Assembly: GCA_913060695.1 (NCBI GenBank)
Contig: CAJXUA010000002.1
Coordinates: 124,001 to 188,000 of the forward strand
DNA: 64,000 nucleotides
Direction of reading: 5' to 3'
Source: an uncultured Gammaproteobacteria bacterium
GTDB lineage: Bacteria > Pseudomonadota > Gammaproteobacteria > Pseudomonadales > Pseudohongiellaceae
The position numbers and the translations under genes were made by a program. Positions 16,921-25,868 of the stretch are shown one piece after another (the stretch's first letter is position 1; each line of letters begins with the position of its first letter). The notes under the pieces are model-generated. The model was not told the DNA's origin. It was given only the letters and a program-made list of their open reading frames with translations, and did not search any database.

Positions 16921-18351
16921 ATGAAGAATTCCAAACTAATGAGAAATCGGATTGCAACTGGTGTACTTACCGCAATGGTACTGAGCACTGGCGCAATGAG
17001 TTTTGCCTCTAGCCACCGCGAAGCTCCAATGATCGCAGGCTTACCCAAGCTTGATGCAACCGATCTGTACATGTTCCGCAGCTACGAAGAAGGTCGCGAA
17101 GACTATGTGACGATTCTCGCAAACTACTTCCCACTACAAGCACCTTATGGTGGACCAAATTACTTCGACTTAGAAACTGCTGGTCTTTATGAGATCCACA
17201 TCGACAATGATGGCGACTCAATAGAGGACATTACTTTCAGTTTCGACTTCGCGACTCTCCTAGCCGGCGTTACAGTGCCAGTTGGCGGAAAAAATATCGC
17301 TATTCCACTTATCAATGCAGGGGGTATCGGCCCCGATGCAATGGACACAAGCGCTGTCAATTCAAGACAAGAGTATTCGATCAACTACGTTAGCGGAGAC
17401 CGTCGCACGGGCACTAGCCAAGCAATTGTGAACGCCAATACTCAGGCATCTAACTTCCGCAGGCCTGTTGACAATATCGGTACAAAATCCATTCCCGACT
17501 ATAACGCTTACGCCAGCTCACATATCTATCCTATTAGCATTCCGGGTTGCACCGGTGCGGGCCGAGTATTTGTCGGTCAGCGCCAAGAAGGCTTTGCTGT
17601 CAACCTGGGCCAAGTGTTCGACCTCGTCAATCTCAATCCGCTAGGAGCTGAAGACGCTGTGAAGAATCCCATCGGAAACACCAATGTGACCACGCTAGCA
17701 CTTGAGGTCCCAGTATCTTGTCTTACGGACTCCGATGCAGTGATTGGTGCATGGACAACGTCTAGCCTCGATATCGGTGGCTCGATGCAGCAAGTGTCCC
17801 GTCTCGGCTTCCCCCTTGTGAACGAAGTGATCATTGGCGTTCCGGATAAAGACAAGTTCAATGCCAGCGAACCAGTAGACGATGCACAGTTTGCAGACTA
17901 TGTAGTAAACCCTACTCTCCCATTCCTACTTGAGCTACTGTTTGGCGATGCCGGAGCGGTTGCTCCAACAAACTTTCCTCGTGAAGACTTAGTCTTGGCA
18001 ATAGGTGGTGTAACAGGCTTGAACGCCGCAGCGAATGTAGAGAACGGGATGTTTCCACGCAGCGAAATGCTACGCCTCAATACATCAATTGCCGCGAAGC
18101 CTGCCGCAATGCAGGAAAATATGGGCGTATTGGCGGGCGACACTTCGGGATTCCCGAATGGCCGTAGACCTGGCGATGACGTTGTCGACATTGCACTGCG
18201 CGTAATGATGGGCGCTTTGATCTCTGACGCGACCGTGGCTCCGAATAATACAGCGCCTTTCACTGACCAAACTACGGTCAAGGCAACTGACTTCGATGCC
18301 AGCTTCCCGTATCTAAAAACCCCAATCGCAGGCTCTACAGTACCGGAGTAA
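16921..18351 (+). CDS. Exported DUF4331 family protein
   Basis: A 476-residue secreted protein with a signal peptide ending at about MSFA-SSHREAP. The mature N-terminus SSHREAPMIAGLPKLDATDLYMF is the hallmark of DUF4331, as are YFPLQAPYGGPNYF, DNDGDSIEDITF and the late block GRRPGDDVVDIALRVMMGA. Acidic segments (HIDNDGDSIED) may bind calcium. The family has no established biochemical function. AAGGAG lies eight bases upstream. A strong terminator-like hairpin follows, then TPR and HupE/UreJ-like genes in the same direction; this three-gene arrangement suggests a common pathway, possibly metal- or membrane-related, which is inference. Confidence 0.92.
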   Translation: MKNSKLMRNRIATGVLTAMVLSTGAMSFASSHREAPMIAGLPKLDATDLYMFRSYEEGREDYVTILANYFPLQAPYGGPNYFDLETAGLYEIHIDNDGDSIEDITFSFDFATLLAGVTVPVGGKNIAIPLINAGGIGPDAMDTSAVNSRQEYSINYVSGDRRTGTSQAIVNANTQASNFRRPVDNIGTKSIPDYNAYASSHIYPISIPGCTGAGRVFVGQRQEGFAVNLGQVFDLVNLNPLGAEDAVKNPIGNTNVTTLALEVPVSCLTDSDAVIGAWTTSSLDIGGSMQQVSRLGFPLVNEVIIGVPDKDKFNASEPVDDAQFADYVVNPTLPFLLELLFGDAGAVAPTNFPREDLVLAIGGVTGLNAAANVENGMFPRSEMLRLNTSIAAKPAAMQENMGVLAGDTSGFPNGRRPGDDVVDIALRVMMGALISDATVAPNNTAPFTDQTTVKATDFDASFPYLKTPIAGSTVPE

Positions 18352-18371
18352 CGTAACACTCTAGCGTTCTA

Positions 18372-18396
18372 GGTCGCCCTACGGGGCGACCATTTT
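18372..18396 (+). terminator. Intrinsic terminator/attenuator after DUF4331 gene
   Basis: GGTCGCCC (18372-18379) pairs perfectly with GGGCGACC (18384-18391) around a TACG tetraloop, followed by ATTTTG. The T-run is short, so it may only reduce readthrough into the TPR and HupE genes, giving more DUF4331 product than its partners. Confidence 0.75.
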
Positions 18397-18440
18397 GAAT
18401 GATCATAATTCACTATTTAACTACAAGGATTCTCAGCACC

Positions 18441-19667
18441 ATGTCGCAGCCACGACTCGTACATTTCCTTACGACGCTCTGTATTAGCATACTCAGCCCC
18501 GTGCTCAGCGCACAGCCTTTCGTGCCAGCCAGTGCTGGCTATGTGGTGGAGACTCTGCCCTCCGCAATCGTGTCGCTTTCGAAAGAATTAACCGAAAACC
18601 GTACAACAATTACTGACAGTCGCATCGACTCAACACATAGTGAAGTGCAGCTCGCCGAGATCGAGAAACAAGCGCTAGCTGCCTATCGCATCGCAGTCAA
18701 CACACAAGAGCAGCGCGCCTATGGTCACACACTCGCCATACTAAAACGATGGCCGATACAGGAGGAGAAAACTGCAACGATTCATATTCTTTTGGCGTCT
18801 GTATTACAGCATGAGCATCAATTCAAAGAAGCTCTTTCACACCTTGATGCCGCACTTATCAAAGACTCCGCATACCCCCAAGCTTGGTTAATGCGCGCTC
18901 AGATCAATTTAGTAATCGCGGACTATAACTCGGCACGCGAGAACTGCAATGTGCTGAGCAGCTTGGTGCAGCCAGCCGTTAGCATCAATTGTATCGCGCA
19001 AGTTGAAGCGCTCACGGGAAATGCCCAATCGAGTTTAACCTTACTGGAAAATATGCTCAGTGAGAACCAGGATTTATCTCGACAAGATTATGCAGAACTA
19101 TTCACAAGTGCCGCCAGTATCGCGCACCGTCTAGGAAAATCAGAAGATGCCATACGCTACTACAACACTGCATGGCAGATATCGCCAGACCAACCCTATG
19201 TATTGGTCCACTATGCACAACTGTTGCTAGAACAATCGCGCTTTGATGATGCGATCAGTTTGTTCGTATCACGTGATGAACGAGCATTGCCCGATGAGCA
19301 AAAAATACTCTATACCCGAGCACTTCTAATGAGCAAGGAGCCCGACAACATTACCCATGCGAACCGATTGAAAGAAAACTTAGAAGAAAGTTTCAAAGCG
19401 GCGTTTAAGCGCGAGGAAGCGTTACCAAACAAAGCCTATGCCCAATACGCACTCTATATAGACAAGAAGCCCCAAGAAGCACTCGTTGCCGCCCGTGCCA
19501 ATTGGTCACTACAGAAAGAGCCTTCTGACACACTTCTGCTCGCTTTAGCCGCACAAGAGAATGACTCGCAAGCGGTACTTGCCGTATTAGCACGCTGGAT
19601 AGATGCGCACCGCACTGAAGATGCTCGCCTTGATAATGTATTTGCAGAAAACGGGGTCGTACGATGA
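18441..19667 (+). CDS. Exported tetratricopeptide-repeat protein
   Basis: A roughly 408-residue protein; I start at MSQPRLVHFLTT (ATG at 18441), which begins a normal signal peptide (LCISILSPVLSAQ), although the frame is open from 18399. The mature part is helical with TPR motifs, for example AYPQAWLMRAQINLVIADYN, GKSEDAIRYYNTAWQISPDQP and LVHYAQLLLEQSRFDDAI. It should act as a periplasmic adaptor. Its stop overlaps the next ATG (ATGA), so it is translationally coupled to the HupE/UreJ-like gene. Partners are presumably the products of its two neighbours. Confidence 0.85.
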   Translation: MSQPRLVHFLTTLCISILSPVLSAQPFVPASAGYVVETLPSAIVSLSKELTENRTTITDSRIDSTHSEVQLAEIEKQALAAYRIAVNTQEQRAYGHTLAILKRWPIQEEKTATIHILLASVLQHEHQFKEALSHLDAALIKDSAYPQAWLMRAQINLVIADYNSARENCNVLSSLVQPAVSINCIAQVEALTGNAQSSLTLLENMLSENQDLSRQDYAELFTSAASIAHRLGKSEDAIRYYNTAWQISPDQPYVLVHYAQLLLEQSRFDDAISLFVSRDERALPDEQKILYTRALLMSKEPDNITHANRLKENLEESFKAAFKREEALPNKAYAQYALYIDKKPQEALVAARANWSLQKEPSDTLLLALAAQENDSQAVLAVLARWIDAHRTEDARLDNVFAENGVVR

Positions 19668-20785
19668 GATTTCGCACTTATCTCTTTGCCTTACTTATAC
19701 TGCCGTTGCAATGCTTTGCTCACAGTCTCAGTGACAGTTATCTAGAACTACACTTTGACAATACTGCAGTGAGCGGTCATTGGCAGATAGCCGTGCGAGA
19801 CCTAGAGCTCGCGATCGGCCTAGACAGCAATGCTGATACTCAAGTGAGCTGGGGAGAGTTGCAGGCTAAAGAGCAAGAAATACAAAATTTCGCAAACTCC
19901 AAACTGATATTCCAACGTGGCGACAATGCCTGCACCTATACCTTTGGCACAATAATGCTCAGCGAGTTGAACGCTGGCATGTTTGTCTACCTGCCACTAT
20001 CGGGACAGTGCGCCAACGCTGGCCCAACAACACTCCAATATGATTTGCTTTTTGACATTGATTCATCACATCGAGGCATCGCTACTGTATATGCAGAAGA
20101 TGCCCTACACTCACTTCTCTTCACCCCTCAGAAACGCAGCGTCACCCTCGCTCAACAAAGTGCGTCGTTATCAAACCATATGAAGAACTTCGTTATAGAG
20201 GGCGTTTGGCACATCTGGATTGGCTTGGACCATATTCTATTTCTTATCGCATTACTACTCCCGATAGTGCTAGACAAAAAAGAGATAAATACGAAAAACT
20301 ACTACTATCGAAACATGTTCCGCGAAATATTCAAGGTAATTACAGCATTCACAGTGGCCCACTCTATTACTCTAATTCTTGCATCGCTTAACATTGTAAG
20401 CCTGCCCTCTCGCCTAGTGGAATCCTTAATCGCTTTATCCGTAGCAATCTCTGGACTGAATATCATAGTGCCCATTTTCCGAGGTCGACACTGGCAGGTA
20501 GCGTTCGGCTTCGGTTTGATACACGGATTTGGTTTTGCTGGGGTGCTAAGCGATCTTGCTCTGCCCGCTGCGCAATACTTTAGCGGTTTACTCAGCTTTA
20601 ATATTGGCGTTGAAATTGGCCAATTAGCTATTGTACTTGTCCTAGTCCCGTTTTTGCTTCTACTAGCAGCTCTGCGACCCATACGAGTGGCAACCCAAGC
20701 TTTTGCTGGAGTTTCTATTACGGTCTTTGGAGCTATATGGGTAGCTGAAAGATATTGGAACTTGGACATTACAAGGTTTGTGTAA
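19664..20785 (+). CDS. HupE/UreJ-like membrane protein with EF-hand-like loop
   Basis: A 373-residue protein: signal peptide (1-19), an exported domain to about residue 170, then six or so membrane helices. The membrane part has the HupE/UreJ_2 signatures GVWHIWIGLDHILFLIALLLP and FGFGLIHGFGFAGVLSDL, whose histidines are typical of metal-transport-like proteins of this family. The exported part has a 12-residue loop D54-S-N-A-D-T-Q-V-S-W-G-E65 that fits an EF-hand calcium site (positions 1, 3, 5, 12). HupE and UreJ relatives are linked to nickel uptake, but no hydrogenase or urease genes are nearby, so the substrate is open. Confidence 0.88.
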   Translation: MRFRTYLFALLILPLQCFAHSLSDSYLELHFDNTAVSGHWQIAVRDLELAIGLDSNADTQVSWGELQAKEQEIQNFANSKLIFQRGDNACTYTFGTIMLSELNAGMFVYLPLSGQCANAGPTTLQYDLLFDIDSSHRGIATVYAEDALHSLLFTPQKRSVTLAQQSASLSNHMKNFVIEGVWHIWIGLDHILFLIALLLPIVLDKKEINTKNYYYRNMFREIFKVITAFTVAHSITLILASLNIVSLPSRLVESLIALSVAISGLNIIVPIFRGRHWQVAFGFGLIHGFGFAGVLSDLALPAAQYFSGLLSFNIGVEIGQLAIVLVLVPFLLLLAALRPIRVATQAFAGVSITVFGAIWVAERYWNLDITRFV

Positions 20786-20873
20786 GTATTTTGCATTGCG
20801 GAATATGAAATGCAGAAGTGGTAAATGATCTGAAGTTAATTGAAAGAGTAATACAAAACGGACCTAAATAGAG

Positions 20874-22268
20874 TTAATCGATAACTTGGGGGAAAACGAT
20901 CTCAAATCGAGTTGGGTTGGAACGCCGGATCTCAAGTGTTCCACCCAGTTGATCTACTAGTGTTTGCACAAGACTTAAGCCTAGAGTTGTAGAGTGATCG
21001 AAATCGAACTCTTTATCTATACCTACACCACTATCTTCAATTGCGAATAAAATCTCGTCTTGGTTGATATTCCGAATAGTAAGATTAAGCTCGCCTTCTC
21101 GTTTGTTCGGGAAGGCGTGCTTAAGTGTATTGCTTACTAATTCATTGACTATAAGTCCTAGTGGAATACTTTTATCGATAGGGAGCTGCACATTTCCTAC
21201 ATCGAGATTCACAACGACCTGCATCGCATCTATACCATAGGATTGAGTTAGATTGTCGACCAGACTACGCACTACGCTTTTTATGTCTACTTTAGAGAAG
21301 TCGTGGGACTCGTAAAGAATCTGGTGAATCATGGCTATCGAACGCACACGATTCTGACTTTCCTGAAAGGCAGCCAATGCTTGCTCATTGTCAACCCTGT
21401 CAGACTGCATCCCCATCAAGCTGTCGATAATTTGCAAATTATTCTTTACTCGGTGGTGAATCTCAGAGAGCAAGACCTCTTTCTCCTTAAGAGCAGACTT
21501 GAGACTCTCTTCATATTTTTTCCGCTCCGTAATATCCACTATCGAAGCTAGAATCATTGTACCCATATCCGTATGCAAGGGGTTTAATCCGATTTCTACA
21601 GGAAACTCTCTACCCTCTTTGTGCAATGCGAAAAGATCACGCCCCTTGCCCATACTGCGAGATATAGGATTGTGATAGTAACTTTGCCGCACCTTAGGGT
21701 GATTTACACGAAACCGGTCTGGGACAAGTACATCAATTGACATGCCAATAAGTTCGTCACGACTATAGCCGAACAAAATTTCGATTTGCGAATTCACTAA
21801 AGTAATAAAACCCGCACTATTGGTCATCACCATGCCATTCGGCGCCGCTTCTACTGCGAGCCGAATCATTTCTTGAGAACGCTTACGTTCCGTAATGTCC
21901 ACAATGGACGCCAATATAAGTGTTTGTTCATCTAGGGTAACTGGGTTCAGTCCTATCTCGACTGGGATCTCGGTGCCATTTTTTCTTCTCCCATACAAAT
22001 CACGGCCATGCCCCATTGACCGTGTTTCTGGTGCTTTTAGGTACTGATTTCGTAGTGTGGGGTGATGATGCCCGAAGCGTTCGGGGACAAGTATTTCTAT
22101 GGGTTGGTTGAGGAGCTCTTGTTTGCTATACCCGAATAGGCTCTCTATGCTTGAGTTGATTAAGACTATGCGCCCACTCTTATCAATCACTACCATACCA
22201 TTAGGCGATGCCTCTACTGCTAAACGCATTAAATTGGCAGTTGAGCTTTTATTGTTCTTACCAAACAT
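20874..22268 (-). CDS. Sensor histidine kinase, PAS-PAS-HisKA_2
   Basis: A 464-residue cytoplasmic kinase without membrane segments. Two PAS domains (about 10-130 and 135-250) are strikingly alike: both contain MVxxxxxGxIxLxNSxIExLFGYS, VPxRF, RSMGxGRDL, FPVEIGLNP-like and LASIVDITERK, showing an internal duplication. A HisKA_2 domain follows (LLSEIHHRVKNNLQIIDSL, phospho-acceptor probably H272) and an HATPase_c domain (NELVSNTLKHAFPNK, EDSGVGI, LGLSLVQTLVDQLGG). The gene lies 25 bases after the GGDEF-EAL response regulator on the same strand, so the kinase probably phosphorylates that receiver. The PAS ligand is unknown. Confidence 0.93.
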   Translation of the reverse strand: MFGKNNKSSTANLMRLAVEASPNGMVVIDKSGRIVLINSSIESLFGYSKQELLNQPIEILVPERFGHHHPTLRNQYLKAPETRSMGHGRDLYGRRKNGTEIPVEIGLNPVTLDEQTLILASIVDITERKRSQEMIRLAVEAAPNGMVMTNSAGFITLVNSQIEILFGYSRDELIGMSIDVLVPDRFRVNHPKVRQSYYHNPISRSMGKGRDLFALHKEGREFPVEIGLNPLHTDMGTMILASIVDITERKKYEESLKSALKEKEVLLSEIHHRVKNNLQIIDSLMGMQSDRVDNEQALAAFQESQNRVRSIAMIHQILYESHDFSKVDIKSVVRSLVDNLTQSYGIDAMQVVVNLDVGNVQLPIDKSIPLGLIVNELVSNTLKHAFPNKREGELNLTIRNINQDEILFAIEDSGVGIDKEFDFDHSTTLGLSLVQTLVDQLGGTLEIRRSNPTRFEIVFPQVID

Positions 22269-22293
22269 TGCGCTTCCTTAAAAGACAAAAGAG

Positions 22294-24723
22294 CTATCGA
22301 GTGTCCGCCACTTTAAGCATTGAAGCTTTCAATAGTGAAGATATTACTGCTGGCGGCACGGGCTTACTAAATAGATAACCTTGCAGTTCTTGACAACCAA
22401 TTGACTCCATAAAATCTGCTTGTTCGATAGTTTCTATTCCTTCGGCTATTACAGAAAGATTCAATTGCTCACTCATTGCTACTATCGCTTTTGCGATTGC
22501 ACAATCACTCTTTACATCGGGAATATCACGCACAAAGGTTCGATCAATCTTAAGGCGATGAATCGGCAAGGTCCGCAGCGAATTCAGGCATGAATATCCT
22601 GTGCCGAAGTCGTCTATTGAGATAGTGACACCAAGCCTCTCTAGCTCACGTAAACTATGAATACTTGCCTCATCATCTTGAAGGCAAGATTCAGTGATCT
22701 CTACCTCAATAGCACTGGCGGCGACATTATATTTCTCCATAACGCCTGCTAAGGTTGCAACGAAACCAGTGTCTCGCAGTTGTCGAGGGGATGCATTGAT
22801 TGCAACCCGATCGATAACTATCCCCTCGTCACGCCACTCCGAAATTTGCCTACAAACCTCTTCAATAACCCAATCACCGATATTGATTATCAGGTCGCTC
22901 GATTCAGCAATAGGGATTATCTCTGCCGCTGCTACTAAACCTAGTCTAGGGTGCTCCCACCTAATTAAGGCTTCAATGCCTACTAGGCGTTTCGAAACGG
23001 ATGCGTATTGAGGCTGATAATGTAAGCGCAGTTCCCCTAAGTGTAGCGCTTGGCGTAACTCATGCTCACGCTGCAGATGGTGCTCTGTCTCGGTAGTCAT
23101 TTCTGCTTTGTAGAAAGAAAAGCGATTTCGACCGCTATTTTTCGCAAAATACATCGCTGTATCTGCAGTCATTATAAGATCGTCTTTATTCACTGCATCA
23201 ACCGGGTAAATGCTAATCCCTATACTAGCGTTTGGAATTACTTCTGTATTTCCAAGCAAGAGAGGCGTTTTAAGAATATCGAGTAACTTATTAGCAATAA
23301 CCTCTAGATCAGCGCTAGAGTTAAACTTATCGATTATGACGATAAACTCATCCCCTCCGATTCTGCATAAAGTGTCTACAGCGCGTGTTTCCGACTTTAA
23401 ACGCTTGGCTACAGATTTAAGCATGCTGTCACCAACTTGGTGACCCAAGGTATCGTTTACCCGCTTGAAGTGATCTAAGTCTATGAATAACAGAGCGATC
23501 TCTACGCCCTCTCGTTTAGCCTTGGCCAGCGCTATCTCGAGCCTATCCATGAAAAGATTGCGATTGGGAAGATTAGTGAGGGCATCGTAGTATGCAATGC
23601 GTGACAGTTTTTCTTGAGCATTTCGAATCTCAGTAATATCCGATATCACTACTACAAACTGCCCAAAAGAGCTTGCGGCATTGGGAATTACACTAATATT
23701 AATCCAAGCAAAGAGGAACTCATGGTTTGCGCGATAGGTTTTTATCTCACCTTGCCAAAACCCATTTGCCTCGATCGAAGCTTCCAATTTACCAAGCAAG
23801 GAATTGCCGATATTTTTTTCTGAGAGAAACGATAATTCCCTACCTATTGCCTTGTCGCTCTCGAAACCTGTAATACGATTGTAAGCTGAGTTAGCACTGA
23901 GCACCTTCATCTGACTGTCTAGAATCACGATGCCATCAGCACTACAGCGATAGACTTGTGCCGCTTGTTTCAAATTCTCTTCAACTAGGCGCCGCTCAGT
24001 TATATCCTGCAACACGCCCACTACCTTAATGCCATTTTTTACTTCATGTGATTTTCCAAACATCTCAAGCCATCGATGCCCAACATCGGGGTCGAGAACT
24101 TCAAAACTCAATTCAACTTCAAGGCCTGCCGAATGTTTAATGTTATTGATTTTCGTTATTACTCTTTCTCTATCTTCCGGCACGATCTGTTGAAAAAGAG
24201 TTCCCCATGCCAGAATGTCTACTACTCGCCCGCTACAAGCATAAGTGAGGACAACGTCATCTTCCTCGCCAGTTGATTCCCAGGTGCTTAGTTTTCCTGC
24301 GTCTAGGGCTAGCTGAAGATGTATCTGTGTTTCTTTGACTTTCCTATCAGCTTGACTCTTCTCTAGCGCCATCTGAATGCCTGCATGCAATTCGCGCTCA
24401 GAGTAGGGTTTTAAGAGGTAGCCATAGGCATTAGATTGCTTCGCTCGCGCTAACGTAGTTTCTTCGGAATAGGCAGTGAGGTAGATTACGGGAATATGAT
24501 ATTTTTCGTGTACGATACGCGCGATCTCGATCCCATCGGTGTGCCCTTGGATATGAATATCCATCAGGACGATATCCGGGTGATGTTCCTCTATAAGACC
24601 TAGTGCTCGGTCTGCGTTTGAAGCCATACCGATTACAACATAGCCAAGTTTTGACAGCCGCCTCTTTAGATCGAGAGCAACAATGTTCTCATCTTCAACT
24701 ACAAGCACCTTTGCGTTGTCCAT
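22294..24723 (-). CDS. Response regulator with PAS, GGDEF and EAL domains
   Basis: An 809-residue cyclic-di-GMP enzyme. The receiver (1-120) has D55 (VLMDIHI), T83/K105 partners (LTAYSEE, LLKPYSE). Two PAS domains (about 130-245 and 250-370) follow. The GGDEF domain has an intact active site (RIGGDEF, 456-460) and an I-site RxxD (RAVD, 447-450) five residues upstream, so cyclase activity with product inhibition is expected. The EAL domain (from GIEALIRWEHP, about 582) keeps NASPRQL, EVEITESCL, IDDFGTGYS, LKIDRTFV and AEGIET, so phosphodiesterase activity is also plausible. Which activity dominates cannot be read. A 13-base C run lies in its leader. Confidence 0.94.
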   Translation of the reverse strand: MDNAKVLVVEDENIVALDLKRRLSKLGYVVIGMASNADRALGLIEEHHPDIVLMDIHIQGHTDGIEIARIVHEKYHIPVIYLTAYSEETTLARAKQSNAYGYLLKPYSERELHAGIQMALEKSQADRKVKETQIHLQLALDAGKLSTWESTGEEDDVVLTYACSGRVVDILAWGTLFQQIVPEDRERVITKINNIKHSAGLEVELSFEVLDPDVGHRWLEMFGKSHEVKNGIKVVGVLQDITERRLVEENLKQAAQVYRCSADGIVILDSQMKVLSANSAYNRITGFESDKAIGRELSFLSEKNIGNSLLGKLEASIEANGFWQGEIKTYRANHEFLFAWINISVIPNAASSFGQFVVVISDITEIRNAQEKLSRIAYYDALTNLPNRNLFMDRLEIALAKAKREGVEIALLFIDLDHFKRVNDTLGHQVGDSMLKSVAKRLKSETRAVDTLCRIGGDEFIVIIDKFNSSADLEVIANKLLDILKTPLLLGNTEVIPNASIGISIYPVDAVNKDDLIMTADTAMYFAKNSGRNRFSFYKAEMTTETEHHLQREHELRQALHLGELRLHYQPQYASVSKRLVGIEALIRWEHPRLGLVAAAEIIPIAESSDLIINIGDWVIEEVCRQISEWRDEGIVIDRVAINASPRQLRDTGFVATLAGVMEKYNVAASAIEVEITESCLQDDEASIHSLRELERLGVTISIDDFGTGYSCLNSLRTLPIHRLKIDRTFVRDIPDVKSDCAIAKAIVAMSEQLNLSVIAEGIETIEQADFMESIGCQELQGYLFSKPVPPAVISSLLKASMLKVADTR

Positions 24724-24745
24724 ACTTCACCTAGTTGAAAAACAA

Positions 24746-24758
24746 GGGGGGGGGGGGG
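24746..24758. repeat. Homopolymeric G13/C13 tract in leader of cyclic-di-GMP gene
   Basis: Thirteen consecutive G on the plus strand, read as C13 upstream of the minus-strand response-regulator gene, ending 22 bases before its ATG. Tracts this long slip during replication and can change promoter spacing or leader structure. Sequencing error in its exact length is possible. Confidence 0.8.
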
Positions 24759-24926
24759 TCTTATTCCTATATGTGAGTTCCCGCCCCGCCTTTATATAGA
24801 CCATCTCGCTTAGTTTAATGTCATCACTAATCGCGTTACGATGTTCCAGACTACTCCTTACTCAAATTATCGGCAATAGTGGGCACAACTTTTTTCTGGA
24901 GATTGACGGGCTAGGACTGCTGACAA

Positions 24927-25193
24927 TCAATTCTGAGTACGGTTAGTGCGGCTCTCTTCTGACGTTTCATGCTCTTCAAAGAGATTAATCCAACGGTCCG
25001 TCTTGCGACCGAACTTTAGCAATTGCTGGTAGTGGCTATCCTTTTCGGCAGGAGCGAGAATTAGGTCAAGAATAAACAAGATGATGCTTACCGGGCTCAT
25101 CACGAGATCTCTAATTGCATCTGCGGCAAGTTTTAATTGAAAAATCACGAGGCAGCGCAGGCTCTTCATTGCTGTCATTCTAGGTTCTTTCAC
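24927..25193 (-). CDS. Small conserved-looking protein
   Basis: An 88-residue protein starting with GTG at 25193, supported by AGAGGA about seven bases upstream. It has an amphipathic/hydrophobic N-terminal half (LRCLVIFQLKLAADAIRDLVMSPVSIILFILDLIL), which could be a membrane-associated hairpin, and a conserved-looking tail LLKFGRKTDRWINLFEE. I recall similar short proteins near lipid-metabolism genes in gammaproteobacteria but cannot name a family. It follows the phosphatidyltransferase operon on the same strand after about 140 bases. Function unknown. Confidence 0.65.
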   Translation of the reverse strand: MKEPRMTAMKSLRCLVIFQLKLAADAIRDLVMSPVSIILFILDLILAPAEKDSHYQQLLKFGRKTDRWINLFEEHETSEESRTNRTQN

Positions 25194-25331
25194 GACGAGT
25201 CCTCTTCAAGCAAGCATCTGCCATGGACAAGTCTTAGAAGGGCAAGCTTCTAGCTATGGGAACGCTAAGAGGCTCGCAAGCTCTTGGGAATGTCTAGGCT
25301 AGCTCAGGATATGGTTGTAGCGGGCAGTGTC

Positions 25332-25868
25332 TCACCGCACCCTTAGAGGTGCAATAGCCCTATCGACTATCGAGGCGAGTGTACTGATTAACAAGATGAT
25401 ACTGAGCAGCATGATCGTTGAGCGCAACGCCTCGGACCAATTACTCATAAACTCTAGCTGGAGAAATCCAATCAAGACAAGAGGTACGAAGTAGAAAACC
25501 CCATTCCAGCGCCCCAGCATACTCATTCGGAGCTTTTTTTGCCGAAGGAGCCAATAGGAATCTAACACATATTGGGAAAACGCAAACACAATCAATATGG
25601 GCAGCCAAGGGATTACAAGGCCTGTGTAGGAAGCGGCGAAAAGCGCGCTAGTCACTAGGATGAAGTCTGTTCCATGATCGAAGAGCATGCCACCCGCAGA
25701 CGCGGTCTTCATATACCGCGCCACCTTTCCATCGAAATAATCCGTCAAGATTGCCACGACTAAAAGCAGAAGCAGCAAATAGGAGGGAAAGGCCTCGGGC
25801 TCGGCGCACGCCCAAGCCACGGGTATGGCGAGGACGAGCCGAACACTAGTGAGTAGGTTAGCGATCAA
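25332..25868 (-). CDS. CDP-alcohol phosphatidyltransferase family protein
   Basis: A 178-residue integral membrane enzyme that would transfer a phosphatidyl group from CDP-diacylglycerol to an alcohol. The family signature D-G-x2-A-R-x8-G-x3-D-x3-D is exact: DYFDGKVARYMKTASAGGML with FDHGTD following. About six membrane helices are seen. Length fits the short PgsA/Pls-type members, but the acceptor (glycerol-3-phosphate, inositol or other) cannot be told. It overlaps the flippase-like gene by four bases (ATGA type) and ends a four-gene operon starting with fbiC. A housekeeping pgsA is probably elsewhere. Confidence 0.9.
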   Translation of the reverse strand: MIANLLTSVRLVLAIPVAWACAEPEAFPSYLLLLLLVVAILTDYFDGKVARYMKTASAGGMLFDHGTDFILVTSALFAASYTGLVIPWLPILIVFAFSQYVLDSYWLLRQKKLRMSMLGRWNGVFYFVPLVLIGFLQLEFMSNWSEALRSTIMLLSIILLISTLASIVDRAIAPLRVR

